From positions 1 through 37,135 of the forward strand of contig CALBMZ010000088.1 of NCBI GenBank assembly GCA_937896225.1: a stretch of 37,135 bases of DNA, given 5' to 3'. Positions 7,656 through 19,000 of this stretch are shown one piece after another. A model generated the notes under the pieces. The model was given only the letters and a program-made list of their open reading frames with translations, had not been told where the DNA came from and searched no databases. The translations under genes were made by a program, and so were the position numbers. Position 1 is the stretch's first letter; each line of letters starts with the position of its first letter. Source of the stretch: an uncultured Alcaligenaceae bacterium (GTDB taxonomy: Bacteria; Pseudomonadota; Gammaproteobacteria; Burkholderiales; Burkholderiaceae_B).

Positions 7656-10600
7656 GTAAAGATTGCAATGAGTAAACTTGCAAGCCACGACCTTCACGTA
7701 AATATTGCATACCCTCAACCGCGGCCCAAGCCCCTGCAATCGTGGTGTAGTAGGTGACACGGGCAGCTAACGCTTGCGTACGAATCGTTCGAGAGTCAGT
7801 GATGGCGTTACGACGTTCTTCAACGGTGTTGATAACCAATGAAATATCACCATTTTTCAACATATCAACGATATGAGGGCGACCTTCAGCTACTTTATTG
7901 ACGATGCTAACAGGTATGCCCGCCGCTTCAATTGCTGCAGCAGTACCTCGTGAAGCAGAAATTTTAAAACCCATGGCATCAAGCCCTCGCGCCACATCAA
8001 TGGCCCGCTCTTTATCTTGATTTTTTACGCTAATAAACACACGACCTGATTCTGGCAACTTCACGCTTGCAGCGATTTGCGATTTGACGAAGGCTTCACC
8101 AAAACTTTGGCCAACACCCATCACTTCGCCCGTAGACTTCATTTCAGGGCCCAAGATCGTGTCAACGCCTGGAAATTTCACAAACGGAAAAACCGCCTCT
8201 TTTACTGAGTAGTAATGAGGAATCACCTCGTTTGTAATGCCCTGCTCATCAAGCGAGATACCTGCCATAGACAGCGCACCAATTTTAGCTAAAGGTAAGC
8301 CCGTTGCTTTAGATACAAAGGGTACCGTGCGTGATGCACGGGGGTTAACCTCAAGCACAAATACTTCACCGTCTTGCACAGCAAACTGCACATTCATCAA
8401 ACCTTTAACATTTAAGGCTCGCGCCATAGAAGTAGTTTGGCGCTTAATTTCTTCAATGACGTCAGACGTCAACGAGTAAGGCGGTAAGCAGCAGGCCGAA
8501 TCGCCAGAGTGCACACCAGCTTGCTCGATGTGTTCCATGACGCCACCAATGAATACACGTTGGCCGTCGGCAATACAATCGACATCAACTTCAATGGCAT
8601 GATTTAAGAAGTGGTCAAGCAAAACGGGGGAGTCATTGCTTACTTTGACGGCTTCACGCATGTAGCGTTCGAGGTCGTTTTGCTCGTGAACAATTTCCAT
8701 TGCCCGGCCACCCAACACGTAACTCGGGCGAACCACCAAGGGGTAACCAATTTCAGACGCATGCGACAACGCTTCTGCTTCGGTGCGTGCAGTGCGATTA
8801 GGGGGTTGGCGTAAATTAAGCTTAACCAATAGCTTTTGAAAACGCTCGCGGTCTTCCGCCACATCGATAGACTCAGGGCTGGTACCAATTATAGGCACCC
8901 CGTTAGCCTCTAATGAACGCGCTAATTTCAAGGGCGTTTGCCCACCGTACTGAACAATCATGCCAACAGGCTGTTCAATGTGAACAATTTCTAAAACATC
9001 TTCAAGCGTTAACGGCTCAAAATAAAGTCGGTCAGAGGTGTCGTAATCAGTTGAAACGGTTTCAGGATTGCAGTTCACCATGATGGTTTCAAAACCATGC
9101 TCACGTAACGCTAACGCTGCATGCACGCAACAATAGTCAAACTCAATGCCTTGACCAATACGGTTTGGGCCACCACCGAGAACAATGATTTTTTTACGAT
9201 CAGTGGGTTTTGACTCACACACTTGCTCGTATGTTGAATACATATAAGCCGTGTTGGTTGAAAACTCAGCCGCGCAGGTATCGACACGTTTAAAAACAGG
9301 GCGCACGTTGAATTGATGACGCGTTTTACGCACCTCAGCTTCTGTGGTATCAAGCAAAAAGGCTAAACGACGATCAGAGAAACCACGGCGCTTAAGTTGA
9401 AACAAGGTTTCACGTTTTAGATCAGCCAGTGTTTTCTGCTCAAGTGCTAACTCAATATCGACAATTTCTTTGATTTGCTCAAGAAACCAGGGGTCGATGT
9501 GCGTGATTTGATGCACATCTTCGAGGCTAAAGCCTTGCGCAAACGCATCACCTACATACCAAATACGTTCTGGGCCAGGCTCACCCAATTCAATTTGTAT
9601 TTTTTCGCGATCAATGGTTTTTTGATTTAAGCCATCGACACCCACTTCGAGGCCACGCATAGCTTTCTGAAACGACTCTTGGAAGGTACGGCCTATGGCC
9701 ATTACCTCGCCCACTGACTTCATTTGCGTGGTGAGTCGTGAATCAGCTGTGGGAAATTTTTCAAAGGCAAATCGTGGAATTTTAGTCACGACGTAATCTA
9801 TCGTTGGCTCAAAAGAGGCTGGTGTGGCGCCCCCAGTGATTTCGTTTCTAAGTTCGTCAAGCGTATAACCAACCGCCAAGCGGGCTGCCACTTTAGCAAT
9901 AGGGAAGCCGGTGGCCTTTGATGCCAAGGCAGATGAACGCGAAACACGCGGGTTCATTTCAATAACAATGAGACGACCATTTTTTGGGTTGACCGCGAAC
10001 TGAACGTTTGAACCGCCCGTATCGACCCCAATTTCACGCAAGACCGCAATCGATGCATTACGCATGATTTGATATTCTTTATCAGTCAAGGTTTGAGCTG
10101 GTGCAACGGTGATTGAGTCACCTGTATGCACACCCATTGGGTCTAAGTTTTCGATTGAACACACAATAATGCAGTTGTCGGCGCTATCGCGCACGACTTC
10201 CATTTCGTATTCTTTCCAGCCTAATAACGACTCTTCAATGAGTAACTCATTGGTTGGTGAAGCTTCAATACCCCGACGACAAATGGTTTCAAATTCTTCG
10301 CTGTTGTAAGCAATACCCCCTCCGCTACCGCCCATGGTGAAACTAGGGCGAATGACGATGGGGAAACCACTGGTATTGGTTTGTGTAGCAATTTGCCGCT
10401 GCACCTCATAAGCTTCTTCAAGCGTATGCGCCACACCCGATTTGGCCGACTCGAGCCCAATCGAAGTCATGGCAACCTTAAATTTTTGACGATCTTCGGC
10501 CTTTTCAATGGCCTGAGCATTGGCGCCAATCATCTCGACACCATGCTTTTGCAATACCCCTTGCGCTTCTAAATCAAGCGCACAATTTAAAGCAGTTTGT

Positions 10601-10875
10601 CCACCCATGGTTGGCAACAAAGCATCAGGCTTTTCAATTTCAATAATTTTTTCAACGACTTGCCAAGTAATGGGTTCGATGTAGATAACATCAGCCGTTT
10701 CAGGGTCGGTCATGATGGTCGCAGGGTTGCTATTGACCAATATGGTTCGGTAGCCCTCAGCTTTGAGGGCTTTACAAGCTTGTGCGCCTGAATAATCAAA
10801 TTCGCAGGCTTGACCGATAACAATCGGACCGGCGCCAATGATGAGGATACTTTTAAGGTCTGTACGTTTAGGCAT
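7633..10875 (-). CDS. carB: Carbamoyl-phosphate synthase large subunit CarB
   Basis: Makes carbamoyl phosphate from bicarbonate, ammonia (channelled from CarA) and two ATP, feeding arginine and pyrimidine synthesis. The product is 1080 residues (E. coli 1073). The two homologous halves are easily seen: each opens with a nucleotide-binding segment ([20 protein letters not shown] at the N-terminus and [18 protein letters not shown] near residue 560) and continues with an ATP-grasp region ([27 protein letters not shown]). The C-terminal MGS-like allosteric domain contains [12 protein letters not shown] and the NTVEERR segment. The start ATG at 10875 follows the carA stop by 12 bases. The SDR gene begins inside its 3' end. 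Confidence 0.98.
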   Translation of the reverse strand: MPKRTDLKSILIIGAGPIVIGQACEFDYSGAQACKALKAEGYRTILVNSNPATIMTDPETADVIYIEPITWQVVEKIIEIEKPDALLPTMGGQTALNCALDLEAQGVLQKHGVEMIGANAQAIEKAEDRQKFKVAMTSIGLESAKSGVAHTLEEAYEVQRQIATQTNTSGFPIVIRPSFTMGGSGGGIAYNSEEFETICRRGIEASPTNELLIEESLLGWKEYEMEVVRDSADNCIIVCSIENLDPMGVHTGDSITVAPAQTLTDKEYQIMRNASIAVLREIGVDTGGSNVQFAVNPKNGRLIVIEMNPRVSRSSALASKATGFPIAKVAARLAVGYTLDELRNEITGGATPASFEPTIDYVVTKIPRFAFEKFPTADSRLTTQMKSVGEVMAIGRTFQESFQKAMRGLEVGVDGLNQKTIDREKIQIELGEPGPERIWYVGDAFAQGFSLEDVHQITHIDPWFLEQIKEIVDIELALEQKTLADLKRETLFQLKRRGFSDRRLAFLLDTTEAEVRKTRHQFNVRPVFKRVDTCAAEFSTNTAYMYSTYEQVCESKPTDRKKIIVLGGGPNRIGQGIEFDYCCVHAALALREHGFETIMVNCNPETVSTDYDTSDRLYFEPLTLEDVLEIVHIEQPVGMIVQYGGQTPLKLARSLEANGVPIIGTSPESIDVAEDRERFQKLLVKLNLRQPPNRTARTEAEALSHASEIGYPLVVRPSYVLGGRAMEIVHEQNDLERYMREAVKVSNDSPVLLDHFLNHAIEVDVDCIADGQRVFIGGVMEHIEQAGVHSGDSACCLPPYSLTSDVIEEIKRQTTSMARALNVKGLMNVQFAVQDGEVFVLEVNPRASRTVPFVSKATGLPLAKIGALSMAGISLDEQGITNEVIPHYYSVKEAVFPFVKFPGVDTILGPEMKSTGEVMGVGQSFGEAFVKSQIAASVKLPESGRVFISVKNQDKERAIDVARGLDAMGFKISASRGTAAAIEAAGIPVSIVNKVAEGRPHIVDMLKNGDISLVINTVEERRNAITDSRTIRTQALAARVTYYTTIAGAWAAVEGMQYLREGRGLQVYSLQSLHDSLAKQ

Positions 10876-10887
10876 AGGGCTCTTGAA

Positions 10888-12084
10888 TTATTTCTGCTGG
10901 GCCATAAGGCCTATAAATTTGTCGAATAGCGCCACGATATCGTGGGGGCCAGGGCTAGCTTCGGGGTGCCCTTGAAAACAAAAGGCGGGACGATCCGTTA
11001 GCTCAAAGCCTTGCAAGGTACCGTCAAATAACGAAATATGTGTGACTTGTGCGTGCTTTGGCAAAGTACTGGCATCAACGGCAAAACCATGATTTTGGGC
11101 GGTAATATGCACACGACCTGTGGCAACATCTTGTACAGGGTGATTTGAGCCGTGGTGACCATTTTTCATTTTGATGGTGCGAGCACCCACTGCCAAACCC
11201 ATAATTTGATGACCCAAGCAAATACCAAATGTTGGTATTTTTTGCTCAAGAAAAACTTGAGTGGCTTTGATAGCATAATCGCACGGCTCAGGGTCACCTG
11301 GGCCATTAGACAGAAAAATACCATCTGGCTTTAAAGCTAAAGCTTGTTCTGCAGTGGTTTGAGCCGGTACAACCGTGATGCGGCAACCCCGTTCGGCCAA
11401 CAATCTTAAAATATTTGTCTTAACGCCAAAATCGTAAGCCACCACGTGTGGACCGTCGCCCGCACCTGAGACGAAACCTTCGCCTAAAGCCCAAACAGAC
11501 TCAAGCCAGTTATAAGGGGCTGTACATGAGACTTTTTGAGCCAAATCTTTACCCTGCATGCCGGGAAACTGTTTGGCTAGAGCAAGGGCTTTGTCAGCGT
11601 CTTGACCCACATAAATACACGCACCTTGGGCCCCCTTTTCACGCAAAATTCGGGTGAGCTCACGGGTATCGACGCCAGCGATGGCGACAATACCGTGCTC
11701 TTTTAAGTATTCAGGCAACGATTGCGTGGCACGAAAACTTGATACACGTAACGAGCAGTCTCGCACAACAAGACCTGCTGCATGTACTTTATTGGACTCA
11801 ATATCTTCGGGGTTAACACCCGTATTACCAATGTGCGGGTATGTTAACGTCACAATTTGACCGCTGTAACTGGGGTCAGTTAAGATTTCTTGGTAACCCG
11901 TCATGGCCGTGTTAAAAACCAATTCAGCAACACTGTGACCTGGCGCACCAATAGAATACCCATAAAACAAGGTACCATCAGCTAACGCTAAAATTGCCTG
12001 AGGAAGTTCGGCTTGAGCGTTTTCTTTTAAACTCTCTGGAAATATTGACGACAGCACGCTATTGACCCCGGTTTTAAACCACAT
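10888..12084 (-). CDS. carA: Carbamoyl-phosphate synthase small subunit CarA
   Basis: Glutamine amidotransferase subunit that hydrolyses glutamine and passes ammonia to CarB. The class I GATase nucleophile is Cys289 in FGICLGHQ, followed by GHPEASPG holding the His-Glu pair. The first ATG (12084) has AGGG 7 bases upstream. A TTG two codons earlier is less likely. This start gives 398 residues and places the catalytic cysteine about 20 positions later than in E. coli. The first ~28 residues precede the conserved AILALADGT and look unconserved, so an internal start such as the GTG nine codons further in cannot be excluded. It forms an operon with carB. It is divergent from tal with only 27 bases between them. 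Confidence 0.96.
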   Translation of the reverse strand: MWFKTGVNSVLSSIFPESLKENAQAELPQAILALADGTLFYGYSIGAPGHSVAELVFNTAMTGYQEILTDPSYSGQIVTLTYPHIGNTGVNPEDIESNKVHAAGLVVRDCSLRVSSFRATQSLPEYLKEHGIVAIAGVDTRELTRILREKGAQGACIYVGQDADKALALAKQFPGMQGKDLAQKVSCTAPYNWLESVWALGEGFVSGAGDGPHVVAYDFGVKTNILRLLAERGCRITVVPAQTTAEQALALKPDGIFLSNGPGDPEPCDYAIKATQVFLEQKIPTFGICLGHQIMGLAVGARTIKMKNGHHGSNHPVQDVATGRVHITAQNHGFAVDASTLPKHAQVTHISLFDGTLQGFELTDRPAFCFQGHPEASPGPHDIVALFDKFIGLMAQQK

Positions 12085-12111
12085 ATTCAAACCCTATGAG
12101 TATAACCCGCT

Positions 12112-13083
12112 ATGGCTAATTTGCTTGAAACGCTTCGACAACATACGATTGTGGTAGCAGACACGGGAGATTTCGAAGCGATGCAACGATTTCGACCGAC
12201 CGATGCCACCACGAATCCCTCTTTAATTTTAAAAGCGGTTCAACAACCCGCCTATAAACCCATGCTCGCTCAGTGTGTCGCCCAACATGCTAAAGCACCC
12301 CTTGAGCTGCGCACAGATCATTTATTAGTTGCTTTTGGTGTACAAATTTTAAATATTTTGCCTGGGCGTGTTTCAACTGAAGTTGATGCGCGTCTTTCAT
12401 TTGACACTCAAGCAACGATTGAACGGGCTAAGCGACTCATAGCATTGTACGAGTCTCAAAACATTGGTCGCGATCGCGTCTTAATCAAAATCGCGGCCAC
12501 ATGGGAAGGTATACAAGCCGCCCAGCAACTCGAAGCGATTGGCATTCATTGCAATTTGACGTTGCTTTTTTCAATAGAACAAGCGGTTGCCTGCGCTAAT
12601 GCTAAAGTCAAACTGATTTCGCCTTTTGTGGGCCGAATTTACGATTGGTATAAAAAAACGGCTGGCGCAAACTGGCAAGAAGACGCACAATCTGGTGCGC
12701 AAGACCCTGGTGTGATGTCGGTTGCCCACATTTATGCTTACTTCAAAGCACGTGGTATTGGCACTGAGATTATGGGCGCCAGCTTTAGAAATATTGGCCA
12801 AATTGTCGCGCTCTCAGGTTGCGACTTACTGACCATCAGCCCAGAGCTTATGGCAGAGCTAGAAAGCAAAACAGATCTTGTTTTACCAGGGCTTGAATAC
12901 AACGAAAAAGCCCGCCTTGATGGCAATTATGCGCAGCAAAATATTGGGGCAGATATCGACGTATCTAGCGAAGCCAACTTTCGATTTTTACTGAATCAAA
13001 ATGCAATGGCCAGTGAGAAACTGTCTGAGGGTATTCGTGCATTTGTAGCCGACTCAATCAAATTAGATCGGTTACTGGCTTAA
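12112..13083 (+). CDS. tal: Transaldolase
   Basis: Non-oxidative pentose-phosphate enzyme that moves a dihydroxyacetone unit between sugar phosphates. The product is 323 residues (E. coli TalB 317). TDATTNPSL at about 30-38 and the Schiff-base lysine Lys126 in [13 protein letters not shown] identify the TalA/TalB-type family. [10 protein letters not shown] and the DLLTISPEL segment are also typical. The gene is divergent from carA with almost no intergenic room. Its last four bases overlap the recR stop codon on the other strand (TTAA). Confidence 0.97.
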   Translation: MANLLETLRQHTIVVADTGDFEAMQRFRPTDATTNPSLILKAVQQPAYKPMLAQCVAQHAKAPLELRTDHLLVAFGVQILNILPGRVSTEVDARLSFDTQATIERAKRLIALYESQNIGRDRVLIKIAATWEGIQAAQQLEAIGIHCNLTLLFSIEQAVACANAKVKLISPFVGRIYDWYKKTAGANWQEDAQSGAQDPGVMSVAHIYAYFKARGIGTEIMGASFRNIGQIVALSGCDLLTISPELMAELESKTDLVLPGLEYNEKARLDGNYAQQNIGADIDVSSEANFRFLLNQNAMASEKLSEGIRAFVADSIKLDRLLA

Positions 13084-13691
13084 GAGGTAGGTCGACGTTC
13101 CATGAGCGCCCAAGCAATCGTACCGGCGTCAACATACTCAATTTCACTGCCTGCGGGCACGCCCCGCGCGATGCGCGTAACCGTTAGGCCTTTCGCCCGA
13201 AGGGCATCACCTAAATAATGCGCAGTCGTTTCACCTTCAGCCGTAAAATTAGTTGCCAAAATAACTTCTTGTACCACGCCATCGGTCGCACGCTTGATCA
13301 CTCGCTGAAAATTAAGCTCAATAGCACCCAACCCTTCCAAGGGCGCGAGTCGACCCATTAATACGTAATAAAGGCCTTTGTAATTATGGGTTGACTCAAT
13401 AGAGTTGAGGTCTGCCGATGTTTCAACAATGCACAACTGAGTCAGGTCACGCTGATCATGCTGGCAGGTGGCGCAAATAGGTACTTCCGTAAACCCATTG
13501 CAACGTTCACAATGCAACAAATTTTTGGCCGCTTCCGTCAGAGCAGTGGCCAGGTTGCTGGCAGCCTGAGGGTCATGTTGCAATAAATGATAAGCCATGC
13601 GCCTAGCGGTTCGTTCACCAACCCCTGGCAACTGTCTCAATGCTTGCACAAGATCAAGCAAGGGTTGGGGTTCAGGCAAAATTGACGTCAT
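13080..13691 (-). CDS. recR: Recombination mediator RecR
   Basis: Works with RecO/RecF to load RecA at gapped DNA. The product is 203 residues. The helix-hairpin-helix region contains [13 protein letters not shown] at 21-33. The zinc finger uses Cys61, Cys64, Cys73 and Cys76 (CERC, CATC). The Toprim domain starts at LCIVE with Glu90, followed by the D-L-N-S-I-E segment. It is the last gene of the dnaX-ybaB-recR unit, a widely conserved order, and lies 55 bases after ybaB. The stop codon overlaps the stop of convergent tal. Confidence 0.97.
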   Translation of the reverse strand: MTSILPEPQPLLDLVQALRQLPGVGERTARRMAYHLLQHDPQAASNLATALTEAAKNLLHCERCNGFTEVPICATCQHDQRDLTQLCIVETSADLNSIESTHNYKGLYYVLMGRLAPLEGLGAIELNFQRVIKRATDGVVQEVILATNFTAEGETTAHYLGDALRAKGLTVTRIARGVPAGSEIEYVDAGTIAWALMERRPTS

Positions 13692-13746
13692 GGCTTAACG
13701 ATGTAACAGGGTCATAAAATAAAACGTCTCGGTATAAAACTGTGCT

Positions 13747-14073
13747 TTAGAACGGTAACTTCATACCAGGTGGTAAAGGCAAGCCTGCGGTCACCGTCGC
13801 CATACGCTCTTGCGACGTGGCCTCAGCTTTACGCAAGGCGTCATTGAATGCCGCTGCGACGAGATCTTCAAGCATATCCTTGTCGTCAGCTAAAAGGCTT
13901 GGGTCAATTTCAACACGCTTGACATCATGACGGCAATTCATGGTGACTTTAACTAAACTACCCCCTGCTGCCCCTTCGACCAAAATATCTGCCAAAGCGT
14001 CTTGCGCTTTTTTGAGGTTATCTTGCATTTGCTGAGCTTGACGCATCAAGCCTGCCATCTGTCCTTTCATCAT
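13747..14073 (-). CDS. ybaB: YbaB/EbfC family nucleoid-associated protein
   Basis: Small dimeric DNA-binding protein of 108 residues, conserved between dnaX and recR. It starts [20 protein letters not shown], with an amphipathic N-terminal helix. The central strand segment is [10 protein letters not shown] and it ends LPPGMKLPF, all typical of the family. AAGGA lies 9 bases before the first ATG (14073), and the adjacent second ATG is an alternative. The precise role remains poorly defined even in model organisms: nucleoid association and a link to RecR-dependent repair have been proposed. Confidence 0.96.
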   Translation of the reverse strand: MMKGQMAGLMRQAQQMQDNLKKAQDALADILVEGAAGGSLVKVTMNCRHDVKRVEIDPSLLADDKDMLEDLVAAAFNDALRKAEATSQERMATVTAGLPLPPGMKLPF

Positions 14074-14126
14074 TTGCTTTTTTCCTTAGAGTCGAACCGT
14101 TTTATTTAAAACAACAATTAATATGT

Positions 14127-15854
14127 TTAGTGTAATGTAGGTGGAACAGGTTGGATGGAACCGGGGATGACCTGCGCATCAAAATCTCGAACCAGCGTTT
14201 GCACAAAAGGGTCTTGCGCCACCATTTCCTCAGCTTGCAGTTGGCGAGCCTGCTTATTTGTTTCATCAATTTTGTGGGCTGAAACGCCGGTCACGAACTC
14301 GCCCACTGTAATGTTCACCTCAACGTGAGCACCCAATACCTGCTTAAGAACCGCCAATAGTCTTTCAGCATGAGGCCCTTGCGCCAAAGCTTGCGAAGGT
14401 ATTCTAAGGGCTAATGCATGAGGCTGAACCGATAGACATTCTGATTGGCGGGCCAACTGTAAAGCCAAACCACTTAAAGGCAACGACCCAACAAAATTAG
14501 GCCATTCGTCTGGCACTGTGAACGTGATAGGTTCAACAGTTGCAGGTTCAGTAAGTGCGCCCATTATTGGTATAGAAGCATCTGGCACAGTCTCATCTGT
14601 TGTGACGACAACCGGCACGACATTTACTGGCATAACGGCTTCGGCAGCTATGGCAGCTGGCGACACTTGAGCCAACTTGCCTTGCTGAACAAGTGAATGA
14701 CCCGCATCAATATGGGGCTTTGCCGCCAAGCTTCCACCAGAGGTGCCCCCAGTTGGAACCGGTGAAGACTGTCCTTCGCATAATGACAACATACGTAAGC
14801 AGGTCATCACAAAACCCGCATACTCATCAGGCGCTAAGGTCAGTTCTTGTCGGCTATGTACGGCAACGGTGTAAAGCACTTGCACAACATCAGCCGATAC
14901 CGTTTGAGCCAACCGCTGAATGTCTGCGTAAACAGGCTCTTGTGCATCAGTGCTAGCGGGTATGCGTTGTGTAATTGCAATGCGCGACAATAAAATCGCT
15001 AAATCCGCTAAAGCGGTACGCATAGAAAGGCCGCGCTGCGCAAACTCGTCGGCAATTGCCAAAACGTGATGAGGATTTTGTTGAGCCAAGGCGTCAATCA
15101 AGCGAATTAAGTGGGTTTGGTCAACATTACCCAACATCGTGCGCACCGATTCTTCGGTCATATTGCCAGCGCTAAAAGCAATGGCTTGATCGGTTAAAGA
15201 CAATGCATCGCGCATAGAACCTGCAGCGGCTTGACCAATTAATTTCAGTGCCGCGGGTTCAAACGCAACCTCTTCAGCCGTCAACACCACGTTTAAATGC
15301 TCGGCCACTGCAATGGGTGGCATCTGTTTGAGATTGAACTGCAAACAGCGAGACAAGACCGTTGGCGGAATTTTCTGCGGATCAGTCGTGGCCAAAATAA
15401 ATTTGACGTGTGGGGGCGGTTCTTCAAGCGTTTTGAGCATGGCGTTAAAGGCGTGCCCACTGAGCATGTGCACCTCGTCGATCATGTAAACTTTAAAACG
15501 ACCTGATGACGGTGCATACACAGCCTGCTCAAGCAGTTGTGTCATTTCGTCAACACCACGATTTGAGGCCGCATCAAGCTCTAGGTAGTCGACGAATCTG
15601 CCCTCGTCTATTTCAACGCAAGCACGACACGTACCGCAGGGTTTTTCTGTAATGCCGAGTTCACAATTAAGTGACTTGGCGAGCAGTCGTGAGAGTGTTG
15701 TTTTACCCACACCCCGTGTACCCGTAAACAACCAAGCATGGTGCAAGCGTTTTGTTGAGAGCGCATGGCTTAGCGCACGCACAACATGGTCTTGACCGAT
15801 AAGGGTTTCAAACGAACGAGGGCGCCACTTACGCGCGAGAACAAGATATGTCAT
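14127..15854 (-). CDS. dnaX: DNA polymerase III subunit gamma/tau
   Basis: Clamp-loader ATPase of the replicative polymerase. The ATG at 15854 gives 575 residues beginning MTYLVLARKWRPRSF, the standard start. The longer frame (15893) reaches into the SRP RNA terminator and is rejected. Walker A GTRGVGKT is at 45-52, the zinc-binding cysteines are 64, 73, 76 and 79, and DEVHMLS and the ATTDPQKIP sensor segment follow. After the collar domain (to about residue 370) comes a low-complexity linker rich in Ala, Val, Thr and Pro, then a tau-specific C-terminal domain. I found no A-AAA-AAG slippery heptamer in the gene, so production of a short gamma form by E. coli-type frameshifting is not indicated. 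Confidence 0.97.
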   Translation of the reverse strand: MTYLVLARKWRPRSFETLIGQDHVVRALSHALSTKRLHHAWLFTGTRGVGKTTLSRLLAKSLNCELGITEKPCGTCRACVEIDEGRFVDYLELDAASNRGVDEMTQLLEQAVYAPSSGRFKVYMIDEVHMLSGHAFNAMLKTLEEPPPHVKFILATTDPQKIPPTVLSRCLQFNLKQMPPIAVAEHLNVVLTAEEVAFEPAALKLIGQAAAGSMRDALSLTDQAIAFSAGNMTEESVRTMLGNVDQTHLIRLIDALAQQNPHHVLAIADEFAQRGLSMRTALADLAILLSRIAITQRIPASTDAQEPVYADIQRLAQTVSADVVQVLYTVAVHSRQELTLAPDEYAGFVMTCLRMLSLCEGQSSPVPTGGTSGGSLAAKPHIDAGHSLVQQGKLAQVSPAAIAAEAVMPVNVVPVVVTTDETVPDASIPIMGALTEPATVEPITFTVPDEWPNFVGSLPLSGLALQLARQSECLSVQPHALALRIPSQALAQGPHAERLLAVLKQVLGAHVEVNITVGEFVTGVSAHKIDETNKQARQLQAEEMVAQDPFVQTLVRDFDAQVIPGSIQPVPPTLH

Positions 15855-15899
15855 AAGCCCAGTTAAAACTTTAGCTTGAGTGGTGTACATCACAAAAAT

Positions 15900-15994
15900 G
15901 GCGAGCCTGACTTCGGCACTGACTCTGCACGACTATGGCTGCTTCGTTCCCGACCTGACCAGTTTCACCGCCGAACCATGCGAAGGGGCCCGCC
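15900..15994 (-). ncRNA. ffs: 4.5S signal recognition particle RNA (bacterial small SRP RNA)
   Basis: The minus strand contains GGTCAGGTCGGGAACGAAGC followed by AGCC, nearly identical to the conserved apical hairpin of E. coli 4.5S RNA (GGTCAGGTCCGGAAGGAAGC). That hairpin has the asymmetric internal loop and GGAA-type tetraloop that bind the Ffh M domain. The ends pair over 8 positions (GGCGGGCC at 15987-15994 with GGCTCGCC at 15900-15907, one G-U), defining a rod of about 95 nucleotides. Five Ts follow directly (15894-15898) and would serve as terminator with the closing stem. It lies between addA and dnaX; a location next to dnaX-ybaB-recR is common in Proteobacteria. Confidence 0.93.
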
Positions 15995-16000
15995 GTCGAT

Positions 16001-16030
16001 ATTCTAACAGGCGACTGAGCCAACACCCAA
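16001..16030 (-). promoter_or_regulatory. Predicted promoter of the SRP RNA gene
   Basis: Minus strand -10 TAGAAT at 16001-16006 matches five of six consensus bases and would start transcription at about 15994, exactly where the paired 5' end of the RNA is predicted. A weak -35 TTGGGT (16025-16030) sits 18 bases upstream. The sequence just before the start is G+C rich downstream of the -10, as is usual for stable-RNA genes. Confidence 0.5.
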
Positions 16031-16038
16031 AATTTAGC

Positions 16039-19000
16039 CTAAACCCCTACCGGCGACCACGGCAACCAAATATCGTCTTTTGGGAAATACAGGGCTGCAC
16101 GAGCTAAACGACCATCAATAGCTTGCAAATATCGGCAATATCGCTCAAGTTGATCCTTATAACGCGACATCATGCGTTCAGAAAATGCTTCAATAGATTC
16201 GTCTGCACCCTTGCGACTGGTTTTGTAATCAACCACCAGCCAACCGTCGTCATTCAAAATAGCCCAGTCAAGCACCGACACACTGGCCTCATCATCAACT
16301 AACGCCCACTCGGCTCGTGCATGGGGCTGGCTCAACAACCAACGGCCTTTTTCGTGTTGTAGCATCGCCAATAAAATGTCGATCACCTCTTGGGTTGCCG
16401 TTTGTCGCATGGCAACTGGCATACCGCTTAAGCCCAACTGTCGTGCAATCGTTTTACGCCGTGGCTCAAGCGTAATGACCGTCCAACTTGGTAAAACGCC
16501 TTTCATCACGGCTGCAGCGAGCCATGCATGCACAACGGTTCCCACCCATCGCTCACCCGAGATTTCGGGCGTCCAGACCGATGCGTAAATTGAGTTGTAA
16601 CCTGCACTAGACTGAGTGGTTTTGGTCACCAAAGGAAACTTACGACGCAACAGTTTAGGCCCCACCCATGCCCGTGAAGACTTTGGCAGATCAAGTTCGG
16701 GTTGCGTATCTCGCTGAAGTTGAAGTGCCTCACACGCTACAAGCAATACATCTGGAGGACAAAATGGCCATAAACGAGCGAAAAGCGTTGTCGAAGCGGG
16801 TGGTTTAATGTCGCCTGTTTTGTCGTCAAGCGTCACTTGTGCCACCCAATGCAAAATAGATTGCGCGCGGGTCGCCGCAACATAGAGCAGTCGATCAACC
16901 TCATACTCACTGCGTCGCGCTTCAAGGCGGCCCAGATATTGAGAAATGGGGTCTTGCTCTTTTTCCAAATAGGCTTTAACGGGCCCAAAAACGATCGCAT
17001 CGTCTAATTGGTCTACCCGAACCAAAGGCGCGGTATCACCCTTGGTTGGTCGGTGTAAGCCCATCATGATGACTGTTTCAAACTGCAACCCTTTGGCCTT
17101 GTGCATCGTCATCACTTCAATCGCCCGACCACTTGCTTCAGGTTGGGCAAACAAACGTGCCAAACCGGCCTCAGCGGCATCCATGTCAAGCGTGCCATGC
17201 TCTGCCATTTTTTCAATAAATTCAAAAACAGCTTGGGCATCTCCGTGCTCGGCCTCATCATCAACCACCCGATCACCTTCAAGGGCACGCCACGTTTGCT
17301 CGAGCTTTAATGCAAACGGCAAATTGATTTGTTCAAACGCGTCACACATCACTTGAGAAACGGACAACCAACGCTGCCACTGATCATCTTCTATAAAATG
17401 AGGGGGCTTTAGTGCTGGCCCTGCCTCTTTTAAAGCCCGTTGCATGACACTTCGAACGGTTCTTTTCAGATTTTCACCTGCTAACAGCTGATGCAATGTT
17501 TTAAGCGACAAGCCACACCAACGAGCACGCAACACCGCTACCCATGCAGCACGATCACCCTCATGTGACAATGCACGGGCAAGCTGAATTAAATCGACGA
17601 CAACTGATCTTTCGCGCAACGGCACCAATTCAACCGCTCGGCAAGGTAACCCTTTGCTTCGCAAAATACGCATCACGTCACCGATGTGTTTACGTGCGCG
17701 CACTAAAATGGCGACGGGGTGTTTGGCGTCTGGGTAGTCTTGCCAACCGGCTTGAGCCAACTCAACCACCTTATTAATTTCTGCTTGATCATTGGTCAAC
17801 GCATGCCACTGCACCGCTGGCTCAAAAGTTAAGGGTAAAAAGGGTTCGGAATAAGCATACGATATGGCTCCAATCGAAGGGTCATCGTGTTGGGGTAAAA
17901 GCTTTGCAAACGTATGGTTGACCCAATCAACAATAGCTGATTGCGATCTAAAATTAGTATTGAGTTGTAACGATTCAATGTCAATGACATCACTTAGGCC
18001 TTCATCGCGTACATTTAAAAACAATCTAACGTCCGCTTTACGAAAACGATAAATTGACTGCATCGGGTCGCCCACTAAAAACAAAGTTCGACCGTCACCG
18101 AGCTGCCAACCAGCAATGAGCTTTTGCAACAACTCGATTTGACTTTGGCTGGTATCTTGAAATTCATCAACCAAAATATGCTGAGTTTGTGTGTCGAGTT
18201 TTAATAACAAATCACTGGGGTCTTCACTTGACCCCAAGGCTTGGTTAGCGCGTTGCGCCACCTCAATAAAATCAACTTCCCCAGCTTGAGAAAAAGTTGC
18301 CCATAAGGCTGCTGTGGCTAGTTTTATACATTCAAGTTGAGCATGAAGCACCAGCCACTGTGCATCGGTTAACTCAGGGTTAGGCGCATGACGCACAGCC
18401 ACCAATGCTTCAAGCCACAACGCACTGTCAGAGCCCGCAAAACTGCTTAGCCAAGCAAGAAAGTTATCTTTGTGTAACGATTTAGGCGGAAACCCCAAAT
18501 TTTTATTAGCTGTTTTACGAATTTCATTGTCTTTCGTAAGCACGAGTGTGGCGATGGCCTGCCAAGCAGGAAGCTGGTCAATTCCAGCGGAAAACGTGCC
18601 GTGATGCCAGTCGCATAAGGCTGCCAAAGGATTAGTCTTCTCTGCATCTTGCGCTAAAAACTCAGCTGCTTGTTGCGCAATCGGTTGCAAAGAAGCTTGC
18701 CAAGTGGGTGGCAAACTTTGCAGCAATCGGTCAACATCATATTGCACAAAACTCGCCAAGCTGTTGTTAATATCTTCGCGACTTTGGCCATGACGAATGA
18801 GAGGCAACCATTGATCTCGCTTGGACAGCATGAGCGCCAAAGCCTGACAAGTGTTTTGCTGATTAAGGTCTAAGTGTTCAAGCAAGGTGCGCACAGCAGG
18901 GTTATGCACCATGTCAATCGTTTGCCGAGCAGCATTCATGTAATAACGCATCGGGTCATCGCAAATGCGTGGCATACCGCCCAACGTTGAAAGCCAAGGC

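Noticed and set aside
7656-7760. N-terminal extension of the SDR protein
   Set aside because: The 35 extra residues are encoded wholly inside carB in another frame and precede a normal SDR start; no family similarity.
14127-15854. Programmed frameshift in dnaX to make a short gamma subunit
   Set aside because: No A-AAA-AAG heptamer or comparable A-run followed by a hairpin was found in the coding strand.
15855-15893. Longer DnaX start at 15893
   Set aside because: It would put the start codon at the SRP RNA terminator, and DnaX proteins begin at the MTYLVLARKWRP segment.
15880-16107. Plus-strand open frame across the SRP RNA gene
   Set aside because: It runs antisense to a structured RNA and to the addA 3' end, has no family sequence and no ribosome binding site.
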